In this document: in pieces, positions 17,272-25,607 of the stretch | Layout: every line of letters starts with the position of its first letter | Numbering within the stretch: position 1 is the first letter of the stretch | DNA from: Tessaracoccus rhinocerotis | GTDB lineage: Bacteria > Actinomycetota > Actinomycetes > Propionibacteriales > Propionibacteriaceae | DNA length: 64,000 nucleotides | Direction of reading: 5' to 3' | Assembly: GCF_007197885.1 (NCBI RefSeq) | Contig: NZ_VKKG01000006.1 | Span: forward strand, 62,001-126,000 | Program-made: the position numbers and the translations under genes | Notes under the pieces: model-generated | Told to the model about the DNA's origin: nothing | The model's input: the letters and a program-made list of their open reading frames with translations, nothing else | Database searches by the model: none

Positions 17272-18033
17272 ATGGATCCATTCACGTTCGAGGGGGACTG
17301 GAGCGGTCAGCTGATCGCGACGGCCATTCATGCGGGCCACGACCTGCGGCCCGAGATCGCCGAGCGGCTCGTCCTCGACGAGGCCACCCGGTTGCGCGAG
17401 GAGGACCCGTTCACCGACCTGCTGGGAGCCCGCGCCCCCGCCCGCGTCGTGGTGAACCGGTCCCGCTTCGAGACCGACCTCAACCGGATCCGCGAGAAGG
17501 CCGTCTACAAGAACCCCGCCGACGCGTGGGGGCTCGAGCTGTGGGACGAGTACCCGCTGCCCGAGGACGTCATCGGACGCAGCCTCGAGGTCTACGACTC
17601 GTTCTTCGAGGCACTGGGCGAGCGGCTCGACGAGGTGGCCGCCCGCGGCCCGTTCATCGTGCTCGACGTCCACTCCTACAACTTCCGCCGCGAGGGACCC
17701 CGGCAGCCCGACGAGCCGGTGATGGAGAACCCCGAGATCAACCTCGGCACCGGATCGCTCAACATGGACCTCTTCGGCGACGTCGACGCCGCCTTCCGGC
17801 TGGCGATGGCGGCCCAGCACTTCGACGTCCGCGAGAACGTCAAGTTCAAGGGCCAGAACCTCGCCTGGTGGGTGCACGAACGCTACCCGCGCACCGGCTG
17901 CGTGCTCGCGCTCGAGTTCAAGAAGGAGTTCATGGACGAGTGGACCGGTGAGCCGGACCACGAGCGGATCGACTTCCTCGCAGACGGCCTGGCCCGCTGC
18001 TTCGAGCCCATGCTGGGGGCGTTGCCCAAGTGA
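17272..18033 (+). CDS. N-formylglutamate amidohydrolase-like zinc hydrolase
   Basis: A 253-aa protein of the N-formylglutamate amidohydrolase (FGase) family, a Zn-dependent carboxypeptidase-like fold. The putative metal ligands are in AIHAGHD (residues ~18-24) and DVHSYNFRREG, and Arg residues in NRSRFETDLNR could bind the substrate carboxylate. There are no histidine-degradation genes nearby, so a HutG role is unlikely. TAGACA at 17260-17265 is a plausible -10 box 6 nt before the ATG, giving a leaderless start. Its TGA overlaps the next ATG (ATGA), making it the first gene of a tightly coupled three-gene operon with DUF1704 and an ATP-grasp ligase. Confidence 0.82.
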   Translation: MDPFTFEGDWSGQLIATAIHAGHDLRPEIAERLVLDEATRLREEDPFTDLLGARAPARVVVNRSRFETDLNRIREKAVYKNPADAWGLELWDEYPLPEDVIGRSLEVYDSFFEALGERLDEVAARGPFIVLDVHSYNFRREGPRQPDEPVMENPEINLGTGSLNMDLFGDVDAAFRLAMAAQHFDVRENVKFKGQNLAWWVHERYPRTGCVLALEFKKEFMDEWTGEPDHERIDFLADGLARCFEPMLGALPK

Positions 18034-19202
18034 TGACACCCGCCGACAACCCACTCTCGACAAATGACCAGGCGGTGGACCACCAGCTCTCCCAGCTGGG
18101 CACGAGCTTCCGGTTCATCCTCGACGTCACCCCCGTCGACGCCGACGACGTCCGCGTCGCCTTCCTGGAGCGACCCCACGAACCCGAGTTCACCTACCGC
18201 GAGGTGGGCGTGGACCCGGAGGTGGCGGCGAAGATGCTCGCCGACGTCGACGTGGCCAGCGTGGAGGACAACACCGTCGGCGCGCTGCTGCGCGGCAAGC
18301 ACAGGGAGCTGGAGTTGCAGCTCGCGATGCTCCGCTCCCGCGGCACCAGCGACTTCCACGCCCTCAGCCTCGAGCTCTACGGCGGCGTGGCACCCAACCT
18401 GCTCACGGCCGCCAGGTCGGTGATCGAACGGGTCGACCCCGAGCCGTACCGCGGCGAGCACCTGGACGCCGAGGAGTTCCTCGCCATGGCCGAGGCGGAG
18501 ATCGACCGCTACCGCCAGAGCAACCCCGACATCGACATCCACGCCGAGATCCGCCACGACTCCACCGGAATCATGGTCAGCGACAACGTCCTGCTGGTCG
18601 GACCCGAGTCGAAGGTGGCCACCGGGCGCGCCAACGCTCTCATCCAGCACGAGATCGGCACGCACCTCGTCACCCAGGTCAACGGATCCCACCAGCCCCT
18701 GAACGTCCTGGGCACCGGGCTCGCCGGCTACGACGAGACCCAGGAGGGCCTCGCCGTGCTGGCCGAGATCGCCGCCGGGGCGCTCACCACGGGCCGGATG
18801 CGGCAGCTCGCCGGCCGCGTCGTGACGGTGCACTCGATGGTGGAGGGCGCCTCCTTCGTGGAGTGCTGGCAGGACCTCGTCGACGCCGGCTTCCCGCGCC
18901 GTGGCGCGTTCACCACCACCATGCGCGTCTTCCGCGCCGGCGGCCTCACCAAGGACGCCATCTACCTGCGCGGCCTGCTGGACCTGCTCGAGCACCTCTC
19001 GCGGGGCGGCTCCCTCGACGCCCTGTTCCTGGGCAAGTTCGCCCTGGAGGACCTACCCCTCGTCGAGGAGCTGAACAACCGCGGCGTACTGCACGAGCCC
19101 GTCCTACTACCCCACTGGTACGAGAACGAGGAAGGGCGCCAACGCCTCGCCGAGGCCGCCACCCAGACCGACCCCGCCCAACTGATCCAAGGAGCAGCAT
19201 GA
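18030..19202 (+). CDS. DUF1704 / QEGLA-motif metallopeptidase (MATCAP-like)
   Basis: A 390-aa member of the family named flavohemoglobin expression-modulating QEGLA motif protein. The metal site is plain: HEIGTH (HExxxH, from nt ~18649) followed ~28 residues later by TQEGLAVLAEIAAG, which supplies the Glu. The human DUF1704 proteins (KIAA0895L/MATCAP) are zinc carboxypeptidases that remove the C-terminal Tyr from alpha-tubulin and use the same HExxxH...EGLA arrangement. The bacterial substrate is unknown. It overlaps both neighbours by 4 nt, so it is made together with an FGase-like enzyme and a GshB-like ligase. A carboxypeptidase role on a product of that ligase is an inference. Confidence 0.85.
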   Translation: MMTPADNPLSTNDQAVDHQLSQLGTSFRFILDVTPVDADDVRVAFLERPHEPEFTYREVGVDPEVAAKMLADVDVASVEDNTVGALLRGKHRELELQLAMLRSRGTSDFHALSLELYGGVAPNLLTAARSVIERVDPEPYRGEHLDAEEFLAMAEAEIDRYRQSNPDIDIHAEIRHDSTGIMVSDNVLLVGPESKVATGRANALIQHEIGTHLVTQVNGSHQPLNVLGTGLAGYDETQEGLAVLAEIAAGALTTGRMRQLAGRVVTVHSMVEGASFVECWQDLVDAGFPRRGAFTTTMRVFRAGGLTKDAIYLRGLLDLLEHLSRGGSLDALFLGKFALEDLPLVEELNNRGVLHEPVLLPHWYENEEGRQRLAEAATQTDPAQLIQGAA

Positions 19203-20239
19203 GAATCGGATTCGTCGTCAACGACGTCGCCACTGAAGATCCCGTCTACACCACCGTCAGGCTTGCGATGCAGGCCTCCAACATGGGACACGAGGCGTTC
19301 CTGATGGGAATGGGCGACTTCGCCTACGAGGTCGACGGCAGCCTCAGCGCCAAGGCGCGCGGCGTCGGCGGCAAGAACTATCGCTCCACCGAGCGCTACC
19401 TCGACGACGTGCAGAAGCCGGAGGTCGAGGAACAGATCAGCCTCTCGGAGTTCGACGTCGTGATGCTGCGCTCGGACCCTGCCGCCGACGCCTCCGAGGC
19501 CCCGTGGGCCAACAATGCCGGCGTCGCGTTCGGTCAGCTGATCGCCAACACCGGCGTCCTCGTGGTCAACGACCCGGGCAGTCTCGCCAACGCCCTGTCC
19601 AAGGCCTACTTCCAGCACTTCCCCGAGGTGGTCAGGCCACGCACGATGATCTCGCGCGACCAGACCAAGATCGCCGCCTTCGTCGACGAGCTCGGCGGCA
19701 AGGCGGTGCTGAAGCCGCTGCAGGGCTCCGGCGGCAGCGGGGTGTTCCTGGTGAACGAGAAGGAGTCGCCCAACCTCAAGCAGATCACCGAGGCCATCGC
19801 ACGCGACGGCTACGTCGTCGCCCAGGAGTACCTCACCGCCGCCCAGGAGGGCGACGTGCGGATGTTCGTGATGAACGGCCGCCCGCTGATGCGCAACGGC
19901 AAGTACGCCGCCTTCCGCCGCACCCCCTCGGGCGGCGACATCCGCTCCAACATGAGCGTGGGAGGCAAGGCGAAGGCAGTGCAGGTCACCGACGAGATGC
20001 TCGGCCTGGTGGACGTGGTGCGCCCGAAGCTGGTGGCCGACGGCATGTTCCTGGTGGGGCTGGACATCGTCGGTGACAAGCTGATGGAGGTCAACGTCTT
20101 CAGCCCCGGGGGGCTGGGCAGCGCGTCCCAGCTCTACGACGAGAACTTCTCGATCGCCATCATCGAGGACCTGGAGCGCAAGGTGCAGATCCACGGCCAC
20201 TACGGCCTGCTGGGCAACACTGACCTGGCCACCATCTAG
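19199..20239 (+). CDS. GshB-like ATP-grasp ligase
   Basis: A 346-aa ATP-grasp protein with a glutathione-synthetase-like N-terminal domain (MRIGFVVNDV) and an ATP-grasp core: LKPLQGSGGSGVFLV (phosphate-binding loop), DVRMFVMNGRPL and LMEVNVFSPGGL (E-x-N Mg site). ATP-grasp enzymes of this type join an amine, usually an amino acid, to an activated carboxylate. No gamma-glutamylcysteine ligase is nearby and most actinobacteria use mycothiol, so classic glutathione synthesis is unlikely. It overlaps the DUF1704 gene (ATGA) and ends the operon at a good hairpin (20251-20277). Confidence 0.85.
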   Translation: MRIGFVVNDVATEDPVYTTVRLAMQASNMGHEAFLMGMGDFAYEVDGSLSAKARGVGGKNYRSTERYLDDVQKPEVEEQISLSEFDVVMLRSDPAADASEAPWANNAGVAFGQLIANTGVLVVNDPGSLANALSKAYFQHFPEVVRPRTMISRDQTKIAAFVDELGGKAVLKPLQGSGGSGVFLVNEKESPNLKQITEAIARDGYVVAQEYLTAAQEGDVRMFVMNGRPLMRNGKYAAFRRTPSGGDIRSNMSVGGKAKAVQVTDEMLGLVDVVRPKLVADGMFLVGLDIVGDKLMEVNVFSPGGLGSASQLYDENFSIAIIEDLERKVQIHGHYGLLGNTDLATI

Positions 20240-20250
20240 CGCCACGCGCC

Positions 20251-20277
20251 GGCGGCCCGCGCCCAACTCGGGCCGCC
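20251..20277 (+). terminator. Hairpin terminator after the ATP-grasp gene
   Basis: GGCGGCCCG (20251-20259) pairs perfectly with CGGGCCGCC (20269-20277) around a 9-nt loop, 12 nt after the stop codon. There is no U tract, as is common in high-GC actinobacteria. It closes the three-gene operon before the Sel1 gene. Confidence 0.7.
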
Positions 20278-20297
20278 GCAGCGTCGCCTACAGTCGG

Positions 20298-20843
20298 ATG
20301 ATGATGAGCATCTGGGACAGGATCACCGGCCGCCGCGGTAGCTCCGGGAAGGGCGCGCCACTGGCGGGCCACGCCGAGTTGCACGCCCGTGCCGAGGCCG
20401 GCGACGCCGACGCCATGGTGGAGTACGCCCTGCTCCTGGTGGACGACAACCCGGCGGAGTCGACGGCGTGGCTGCGGCGCGCGGCCGACACCGGCCACCC
20501 GCAGGGCAGCTACTACCTGGGCGTCGTGCTGAATGACGAGGGCGACGTCGACGGCGCCCGCGAACAGTGGCGTCGCGCGACGGATGCCGGGTACACGCCG
20601 GCGATGCACATCCTCGGCTTCACGCTCTACGAGGCGGGCGAGGTGGACCTCGCCAAGCAGCACTGGCGGCGCGCCGTCGACGGCGGCAACGCCGACTCAA
20701 TGGTGTTCCTGGCGATGCGGCTGCTCCAGGAGGGCGACGCCGACGGCGGCCGGGCGCTGCTGGAGCGGGCTGCTGCGCTGGGGAACCAGCTCGCCGTCGA
20801 GGGCCTGGCACAGCTCGACACCTCCGACGGCCGGGGCTCCTGA
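20298..20843 (+). CDS. Sel1/TPR-like repeat protein
   Basis: A 181-aa soluble protein made of about four Sel1-like helical repeats (AEAGDADAMVEYALLL; AADTGHPQGSYYLGVVL; ATDAGYTPAMHILGFTLYEAG; AVDGGNADSMVFLAMRLLQEG). Such repeats act as protein-protein scaffolds and give no specific function. Three ATG codons follow each other (20298, 20301, 20304). A TACAGT -10 box at 20289-20294 puts a leaderless start nearest the second. It has its own promoter behind the upstream terminator, so it need not belong with the ligase operon. Convergent with the MFS gene. Confidence 0.8.
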   Translation: MMMSIWDRITGRRGSSGKGAPLAGHAELHARAEAGDADAMVEYALLLVDDNPAESTAWLRRAADTGHPQGSYYLGVVLNDEGDVDGAREQWRRATDAGYTPAMHILGFTLYEAGEVDLAKQHWRRAVDGGNADSMVFLAMRLLQEGDADGGRALLERAAALGNQLAVEGLAQLDTSDGRGS

Positions 20844-20850
20844 GGTCCGC

Positions 20851-22245
20851 TCAGGTGGGCTGGTCCGCCTCGGGTGAGCGGGGCGTGACCATCACCAGGA
20901 CCACCCCGAACACGCAGATGGCCGCCAATACGTAGAACACCCTCGAGAGGTCCTCGGGGAAGGCCGCCGCCAGCACACCTCCCACGAGGGGGCCGGCCAC
21001 GCCTCCGAGGCGGCCGAACCCCGCGCACCAGGAGGTGGCCGCCGCACGCGAGGTGGTCGGGTAGTAGTTCGCGACGAAGCCGTAGATCAGCGTCTGGGTG
21101 CCGGAGGTGCCGATGCCCACGATGCCGACGGCGGTCATCATCAGCGAGATCAGGCCGGGGGTGGCCGTGGTGGTGGCCAGCACGATGCCCACGGCGCCGA
21201 CGGCGAACAGGACGGCGATCACCGGCTTGGCGCCCCAGCGGTCGGCCGCCCACGAACCCCCGAGCCCACCGGCCACGGCACCCACGTTGAGCGCCAGCAG
21301 CAACACCAGGGAAGACTGCTCGCCGAGCAGGCCCTCGGTGAGCTGCGGCAGCCACGTGTTGAGTGAGTAGACCAGCAGCATTCCGACGGCGCTGAGCAGG
21401 CCCAGCACCACCGTCGGCAGCAGGAAGCGTCTTCCGAAGAGTTCCGTGAAACCGCCCTTGGTCTCCTCGTCGACAGGCCACACGGGCGCCCCCGGCACTG
21501 GGATGCCGCGGCGCTGGGAGACCAGTCGGGCCTCCTCGTGCTTGCCGCGCGACTCCAGCCAGACCACCGACTCCGGCAGCTTCCAGAAGGTCAGCGGCAG
21601 CAGCGTCACGAGCGGAAGCGCACCCAGCCAGAACAGGCCGCGCCAGCCGATGAGGTCCAACGCGACGAGGGCGGAGGCGGCTGCAAACATCGAGCCCAAG
21701 GGGATGCCGCTGAAGACGATCGCGTTCGACAGGTTCTTGCGCCCCTCCGGGGCCATCTCGGAGACGACGACGGCGGTGGTGGCCGCCAGCGCCCCGATCC
21801 CGATCCCGGTGACCAGCCGCATCACCCCGAAGGTGGCGGCGTCCGGCGCCATCGCGGTCAGCGCCATCCCCACCGACAGCCAGGCCGTGGACGCCAGCAT
21901 CGGGATCCGCCGGCCGATCCGGTCCCCCACGGCCCCGATCCCGAGCGCACCGAGCAGCATCCCCAACGGCGCCAGACTGCCGAGCACGCCCCCGAGTCCC
22001 GAGGCGGCGGCGATGGCCTCCTTCATGCCGTCGGTCAGCTGGTCCGGGGGTACGCCGGCGGACGCGGTCAGCGCGGTCTGCAGCTCCGGGGCGAGCGCCT
22101 CGAAGATCAGGCCGCCACGCTCGCGGAACTCCGGCATCACGGCGCCGTAGACTGCGAGGTCGTAACCGTCGAAGACCAGACCGGCGAGCGCTGTCCCCAG
22201 CACCCACAGCAAGGTGGTGCGTCGTCGGGAAGTGACGTCGGACAT
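20851..22245 (-). CDS. MFS transporter, aromatic acid:H+ symporter (AAHS) type
   Basis: A 464-aa major facilitator with about 12 helices. The opening LAGLVFDGYDLAVYGAVMPE matches the DGYD signature of AAHS carriers, which take up benzoate-type acids. The helix 2-3 loop reads GDRIGRRIPM and the central loop contains the PESVVWLESRGKHEEA motif. An unusual ~45-residue extracellular insert (FRERGGLIFEALAPEL...) sits after helix 1. ATG 22245 is chosen; longer readings run into the divergent aldo/keto reductase gene. No aromatic degradation genes are in the window, so the substrate is open. Confidence 0.85.
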   Translation of the reverse strand: MSDVTSRRRTTLLWVLGTALAGLVFDGYDLAVYGAVMPEFRERGGLIFEALAPELQTALTASAGVPPDQLTDGMKEAIAAASGLGGVLGSLAPLGMLLGALGIGAVGDRIGRRIPMLASTAWLSVGMALTAMAPDAATFGVMRLVTGIGIGALAATTAVVVSEMAPEGRKNLSNAIVFSGIPLGSMFAAASALVALDLIGWRGLFWLGALPLVTLLPLTFWKLPESVVWLESRGKHEEARLVSQRRGIPVPGAPVWPVDEETKGGFTELFGRRFLLPTVVLGLLSAVGMLLVYSLNTWLPQLTEGLLGEQSSLVLLLALNVGAVAGGLGGSWAADRWGAKPVIAVLFAVGAVGIVLATTTATPGLISLMMTAVGIVGIGTSGTQTLIYGFVANYYPTTSRAAATSWCAGFGRLGGVAGPLVGGVLAAAFPEDLSRVFYVLAAICVFGVVLVMVTPRSPEADQPT

Positions 22246-22269
22246 GGGCGAAGTCTTGCACGCACCCAC

Positions 22270-22275
22270 TAGCCT
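22270..22275 (+). promoter_or_regulatory. Leaderless-type -10 box (TAGCCT) for aldo/keto reductase 2
   Basis: TAGCCT ends 6 nt before the ATG at 22282, the distance expected if transcription starts at the A of the ATG. No Shine-Dalgarno site is present between them. Confidence 0.6.
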
Positions 22276-22281
22276 TGGGGC

Positions 22282-23268
22282 ATGGAAACCAGATTGCTCG
22301 GCCGTACCCTCCGCGCCGTCTCCGTCGTCGGTCAGGGTTGCTGGCAGTTCGGCGGGGACTGGGGCAACGTCAGCGACGACGACGCGCGCGCTGTGCTGCA
22401 CGCAGCCGCCGACGCGGGCGTGACGTTCTTCGACACCGCCGACGTCTACGGCGACGGCCACAGCGAGGAGCTGGTCGGCGCGTTCCTGCGGGAGCGCTCG
22501 GACGACTCGTTCTTCGTCGCCACCAAGCTCGGCCGCCGCGCAGACCCGTTCGTGACCGAGACCTACACGCGGGAGAACCTGCGCGCCTGGACGGAGCGCT
22601 CGCGGCGCAACCTGGGCGTCGACATGATCGACCTGACCCAGCTGCACTGCCCGCCCACCCCGGTCTACTCCACGGAGTCGGTGTTCGACGCCCTGGACGA
22701 GATGGTCGACGACGGCTGGATCCGCAACTACGGCGTCTCCGTCGAGACCGTCGACGAGGCCCTCACCGCACTGGAGCGCCCCGGCCTCGCCAGCATCCAG
22801 ATCATCCTCAATGTGTTCCGCCGCAAGCCCCTCGAGCAGGTGCTGCCCGCCGCCAAGGCCGCCGGGGTCGGGATCATCGCCCGGGTCCCGCTGGCCAGCG
22901 GCCTGCTCACGGGCCGGTTCGCCGAGGACACCACCTTCGAGGCGTCGGACCACCGCACCTACAACCGGCAGGGCGAGGCCTTCGACCAGGGCGAGACGTT
23001 CTCCGGCGTCCCCTACGACGTCGGTGTCGCCGCCGCCCGCGAGTTCGTGGACCTGGTGCCCGAGGGCGTCACCCCGGCCCAGTTCGCGCTGCGCTGGATC
23101 CTGGCCCAGGACGGTGTCTCGGCCGTGATCCCGGGCGCGAGCCGCGCGGACCAGGCCGCCGCCAACGCCGCAGCCGCCGACGTGCTGCCGCCCACCGTCG
23201 AGCAGTTGGCCGCGCTGGAGGACCTCTACGACCGCCACATCCGCGCCCACGTGCACGACCGCTGGTGA
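22282..23268 (+). CDS. Aldo/keto reductase 2
   Basis: A 328-aa oxidoreductase of the aldo/keto reductase superfamily (YajO/Tas-like). The catalytic residues are visible in FFDTADVYGDGHSEE (Asp, Tyr), FVATKLGRR (Lys) and LTQLHCPP (His). The C-terminal VSAVIPGASRADQAAANAAAA is the usual NADP(H)-binding segment. Substrate unknown. It is divergent from the AAHS transporter gene with only 36 bp between starts, so they may share a control region. It differs clearly from the first aldo/keto reductase at 16174. Confidence 0.88.
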   Translation: METRLLGRTLRAVSVVGQGCWQFGGDWGNVSDDDARAVLHAAADAGVTFFDTADVYGDGHSEELVGAFLRERSDDSFFVATKLGRRADPFVTETYTRENLRAWTERSRRNLGVDMIDLTQLHCPPTPVYSTESVFDALDEMVDDGWIRNYGVSVETVDEALTALERPGLASIQIILNVFRRKPLEQVLPAAKAAGVGIIARVPLASGLLTGRFAEDTTFEASDHRTYNRQGEAFDQGETFSGVPYDVGVAAAREFVDLVPEGVTPAQFALRWILAQDGVSAVIPGASRADQAAANAAAADVLPPTVEQLAALEDLYDRHIRAHVHDRW

Positions 23269-23289
23269 CCCGCCCGCCGGTCGGGTAGC

Positions 23290-23583
23290 TCAGATAACGC
23301 TGGCCAACAGTGGGACCAGCAGGGCGCCGACCGTGACCACCATGGTGACCACGAACAGCAGCTTCTGCCTGAGGACGAGGTACAGCACCCCCGGCACCAG
23401 CAGGAACACCCCGACGGTGAGGATCAGCGGCGCCACGACCAGGGAGAGCTCGGACATGTAGTTGTCCGACATGCCGTGGAAAAGCTGGTCCAGCCCGACC
23501 AGCAGCACCGCCAACGGCACCAGCAACGCCGCGCACGTGAGCACGATCGCCCACCGGGGCGACCACCGGTTCGGCGCCTTCAT
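23290..23583 (-). CDS. Small three-helix membrane protein
   Basis: A 97-aa protein of unknown function with three hydrophobic helices (WAIVLTCAALLVPLAVLLVGL; LSLVVAPLILTVGVFLLVPGVLYLVL; LLFVVTMVVTVGALLVPLLAS). ATG 23583 is chosen because a longer frame upstream runs through the repeats at 23631-23734. GAGACT lies 7 nt before the ATG on the minus strand and could be a -10 box. Convergent with aldo/keto reductase 2. It lies downstream of the ABC exporter genes on the same strand but is separated from them by the repeats. Confidence 0.6.
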   Translation of the reverse strand: MKAPNRWSPRWAIVLTCAALLVPLAVLLVGLDQLFHGMSDNYMSELSLVVAPLILTVGVFLLVPGVLYLVLRQKLLFVVTMVVTVGALLVPLLASVI

Positions 23584-23630
23584 GCCCCCGAGTCTCGCAC
23601 GCCCCGTGCCGTTGCGTGGCGCAGCCCGTG

Positions 23631-23734
23631 GGAGCGGACAGCACCGGAGACGGAGCCGTCCGCTCCACCCACCGAAGGCGCAGGCCTGGCAGGAGCGCTC
23701 AGCACCGCAGACGGAGCCGTCCGCTCCACCCACC
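23631..23734. repeat. Two 43-bp direct repeats, each with an inverted repeat
   Basis: Copies at 23631-23673 and 23692-23734 match at 40 of 43 positions. Copy 1 contains a perfect 9-bp inverted repeat (GGAGCGGAC at 23631-23639, GTCCGCTCC at 23658-23666); the changes in copy 2 break part of the left arm. The block lies just after the ABC exporter stop (leftward), so it may act as a terminator or belong to a dispersed repeat family. Confidence 0.75.
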
Positions 23735-23747
23735 AACACCGGGACGC

Positions 23748-25607
23748 TCAGCCGCGCAGGGACGTCTCCCACTGGCCATGCAGGGAGGCGAAGTGACCGG
23801 TGGCCTCGGCCACGAGCACCTCGGGGTCGCCGTCCTCGACGATGCGGCCGTCGGCCATCACCAGCACGCGGTGGGCGATCGAGACGGTCGAGAGCCGGTG
23901 GGCGATGATGATCGCCGTGCGGCCCTTCAGGAGGGTCTGCAGCCCGCGCTGGACGAGGCGCTCGCTCGGCAGGTCCAGCGAACTGGTGGCCTCGTCGAGG
24001 ATCAGCACCTGCGGGTCGGCCAGGAACGCACGCGCGAAGGACACCAGCTGGCGCTGGCCGGCCGAGAGCCGCCCGCCGCGGCTGCGCACGTCGGTGTCGT
24101 AGCCCTCGGGCAGTGCCCGGATGAAGCCGTCGGCGCCGACGTTGATGGCGGCCGCCTCGATGTCGGTGCGCGACGCCCCGGGCCGGCCGAGTGCGATGTT
24201 GTCCGCCACCGTGCCGGAGAACAGGTAGGAATCCTGCGTCACGGAGACGATGGTGCGCCGCAGGTCCGCGTCGGTGACGTCACGCAGGTCGGTGCCGTCG
24301 ATGCGGACTGCGCCCTGCTGCGGGTCGACGGTGCGTGCGATCAGCTTCACCAGCGTCGTCTTGCCTGCCCCGGTCTCGCCCACCAGCGCCACCACCTGGC
24401 CGGCGGGGATGTTGAGGTCGATGCGCGGCAGCACCGGGGTGCCGTCGGTGTAGGAGAAGGTGACTCCGTCCACCTCGATGTGCCCCCGGGCGCCGTCGAG
24501 TGTGACCGGGACCTCGGGGTCCGCCAGCGTGGGCTCCTCCTCGAGCACGCCGGAGATCTTCTCCAGCGCTGTGGTGGCGCCCTGCAACTGGTTGACGAAC
24601 ATCATGATCTCGGTGACCGGGTCGAAGAACTGCCGGGCGTACAGCACCGCCGACAGCAGCACGCCGACGGGGAGGGTGCCGGCCAGCACGCGGCTGCCGT
24701 CGTAGAACATCAGGACGGCGCTGACGATGCCGGCCAGTGCGACGATGAACGTGTTGGCGACGGCGAACACGAAGAACACGTCGGCGTTGGTGTCGCGGTA
24801 TTCGTCGGCGCGGTCCCGGAACTCCCCGGTGCGGGCGCCTTCGGCGCGGAACGCCTGGACGGCGCGGATGCCGACCATGGACTCCACGAAGGATCCGATC
24901 ATCCTGGACGAGGCCACCCGGACCTTGCGGAAGCGGTTGCGGGACTGGGTGACGAACCAGAACGCGAACAGCCCGGTGGGCACCAGCCCGGCGAGCAGGA
25001 TCAGGCCGCTGGGAACGTCGAGCAGCATCAGAGCCACGACGGTCATGCCGAGGAACAGCAGCGAGCTCACGAACTGGGAGATGCCGCCGGCGACGAACTC
25101 GCGGATGGCCTCCACGTCGCTGGTCTGGCGCGAGATCAGCCGGCCGGAGGTGTACTTCTCGTGGAAGGCGATGCTCAGGCGCTGGGAGTGCGCGAACAGG
25201 CGGCGCCGCAACTCCAGCACGAGCGCCTGGGCGAACTTGGGCGTGACGGCCTTGGCGTGGCCCTCGAGCAGGCCGGCCAGCAGCGCACTGACCAGCGCAG
25301 CCGCGGCGATGAACGCGAACCTGGCCCACTGCCCGGTGTCGAGGGCGTGGAAGCCGGCGTCGACGCCGAGGCCGACCAGCGCGGGCACGGCCACCTTCGC
25401 CGCGGTGCCGATCAGGGTCGCGGCCGCCACCTCGGCCACCTGCCACCGCACCGGGTGCAGCAGGGAGCCGAGCAGGCGCATCGAGCGGCGGCGCAGGGCG
25501 ACGTTCTCGGCACGGGTGTGGTGCTCGGCCTCCTCGCCCAGGATCCCGCGGACGGTGGAAGGGGAGGCCTGGTTGCGCGGCAGCTTCTTGCGCAGCTTCT
25601 CGCTCAT
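23748..25607 (-). CDS. ABC exporter half-transporter, canonical ATPase site
   Basis: A 619-aa half-transporter: six-helix exporter membrane domain (residues ~60-350) and an ATPase domain with Walker A GETGAGKTTLVKL, signature LSAGQRQL, Walker B VLILDEATSSLD with the catalytic Glu, and H-loop IIAHRLSTV. Its ATG at 25607 overlaps the stop of the other half-transporter gene (ATGA). The pair therefore forms a heterodimer in which this subunit carries the full Walker B Glu. Such exporters move drugs, lipids or peptides; the cargo is unknown. Confidence 0.9.
   Translation of the reverse strand: MSEKLRKKLPRNQASPSTVRGILGEEAEHHTRAENVALRRRSMRLLGSLLHPVRWQVAEVAAATLIGTAAKVAVPALVGLGVDAGFHALDTGQWARFAFIAAAALVSALLAGLLEGHAKAVTPKFAQALVLELRRRLFAHSQRLSIAFHEKYTSGRLISRQTSDVEAIREFVAGGISQFVSSLLFLGMTVVALMLLDVPSGLILLAGLVPTGLFAFWFVTQSRNRFRKVRVASSRMIGSFVESMVGIRAVQAFRAEGARTGEFRDRADEYRDTNADVFFVFAVANTFIVALAGIVSAVLMFYDGSRVLAGTLPVGVLLSAVLYARQFFDPVTEIMMFVNQLQGATTALEKISGVLEEEPTLADPEVPVTLDGARGHIEVDGVTFSYTDGTPVLPRIDLNIPAGQVVALVGETGAGKTTLVKLIARTVDPQQGAVRIDGTDLRDVTDADLRRTIVSVTQDSYLFSGTVADNIALGRPGASRTDIEAAAINVGADGFIRALPEGYDTDVRSRGGRLSAGQRQLVSFARAFLADPQVLILDEATSSLDLPSERLVQRGLQTLLKGRTAIIIAHRLSTVSIAHRVLVMADGRIVEDGDPEVLVAEATGHFASLHGQWETSLRG

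Noticed and set aside
17272-18033. HutG, histidine degradation enzyme
   Set aside because: The FGase family fits but no hut genes are near, and the gene is coupled to DUF1704 and an ATP-grasp ligase.
19199-20239. True glutathione synthetase
   Set aside because: No glutamate-cysteine ligase is nearby and most actinobacteria use mycothiol; only an ATP-grasp ligase can be claimed.
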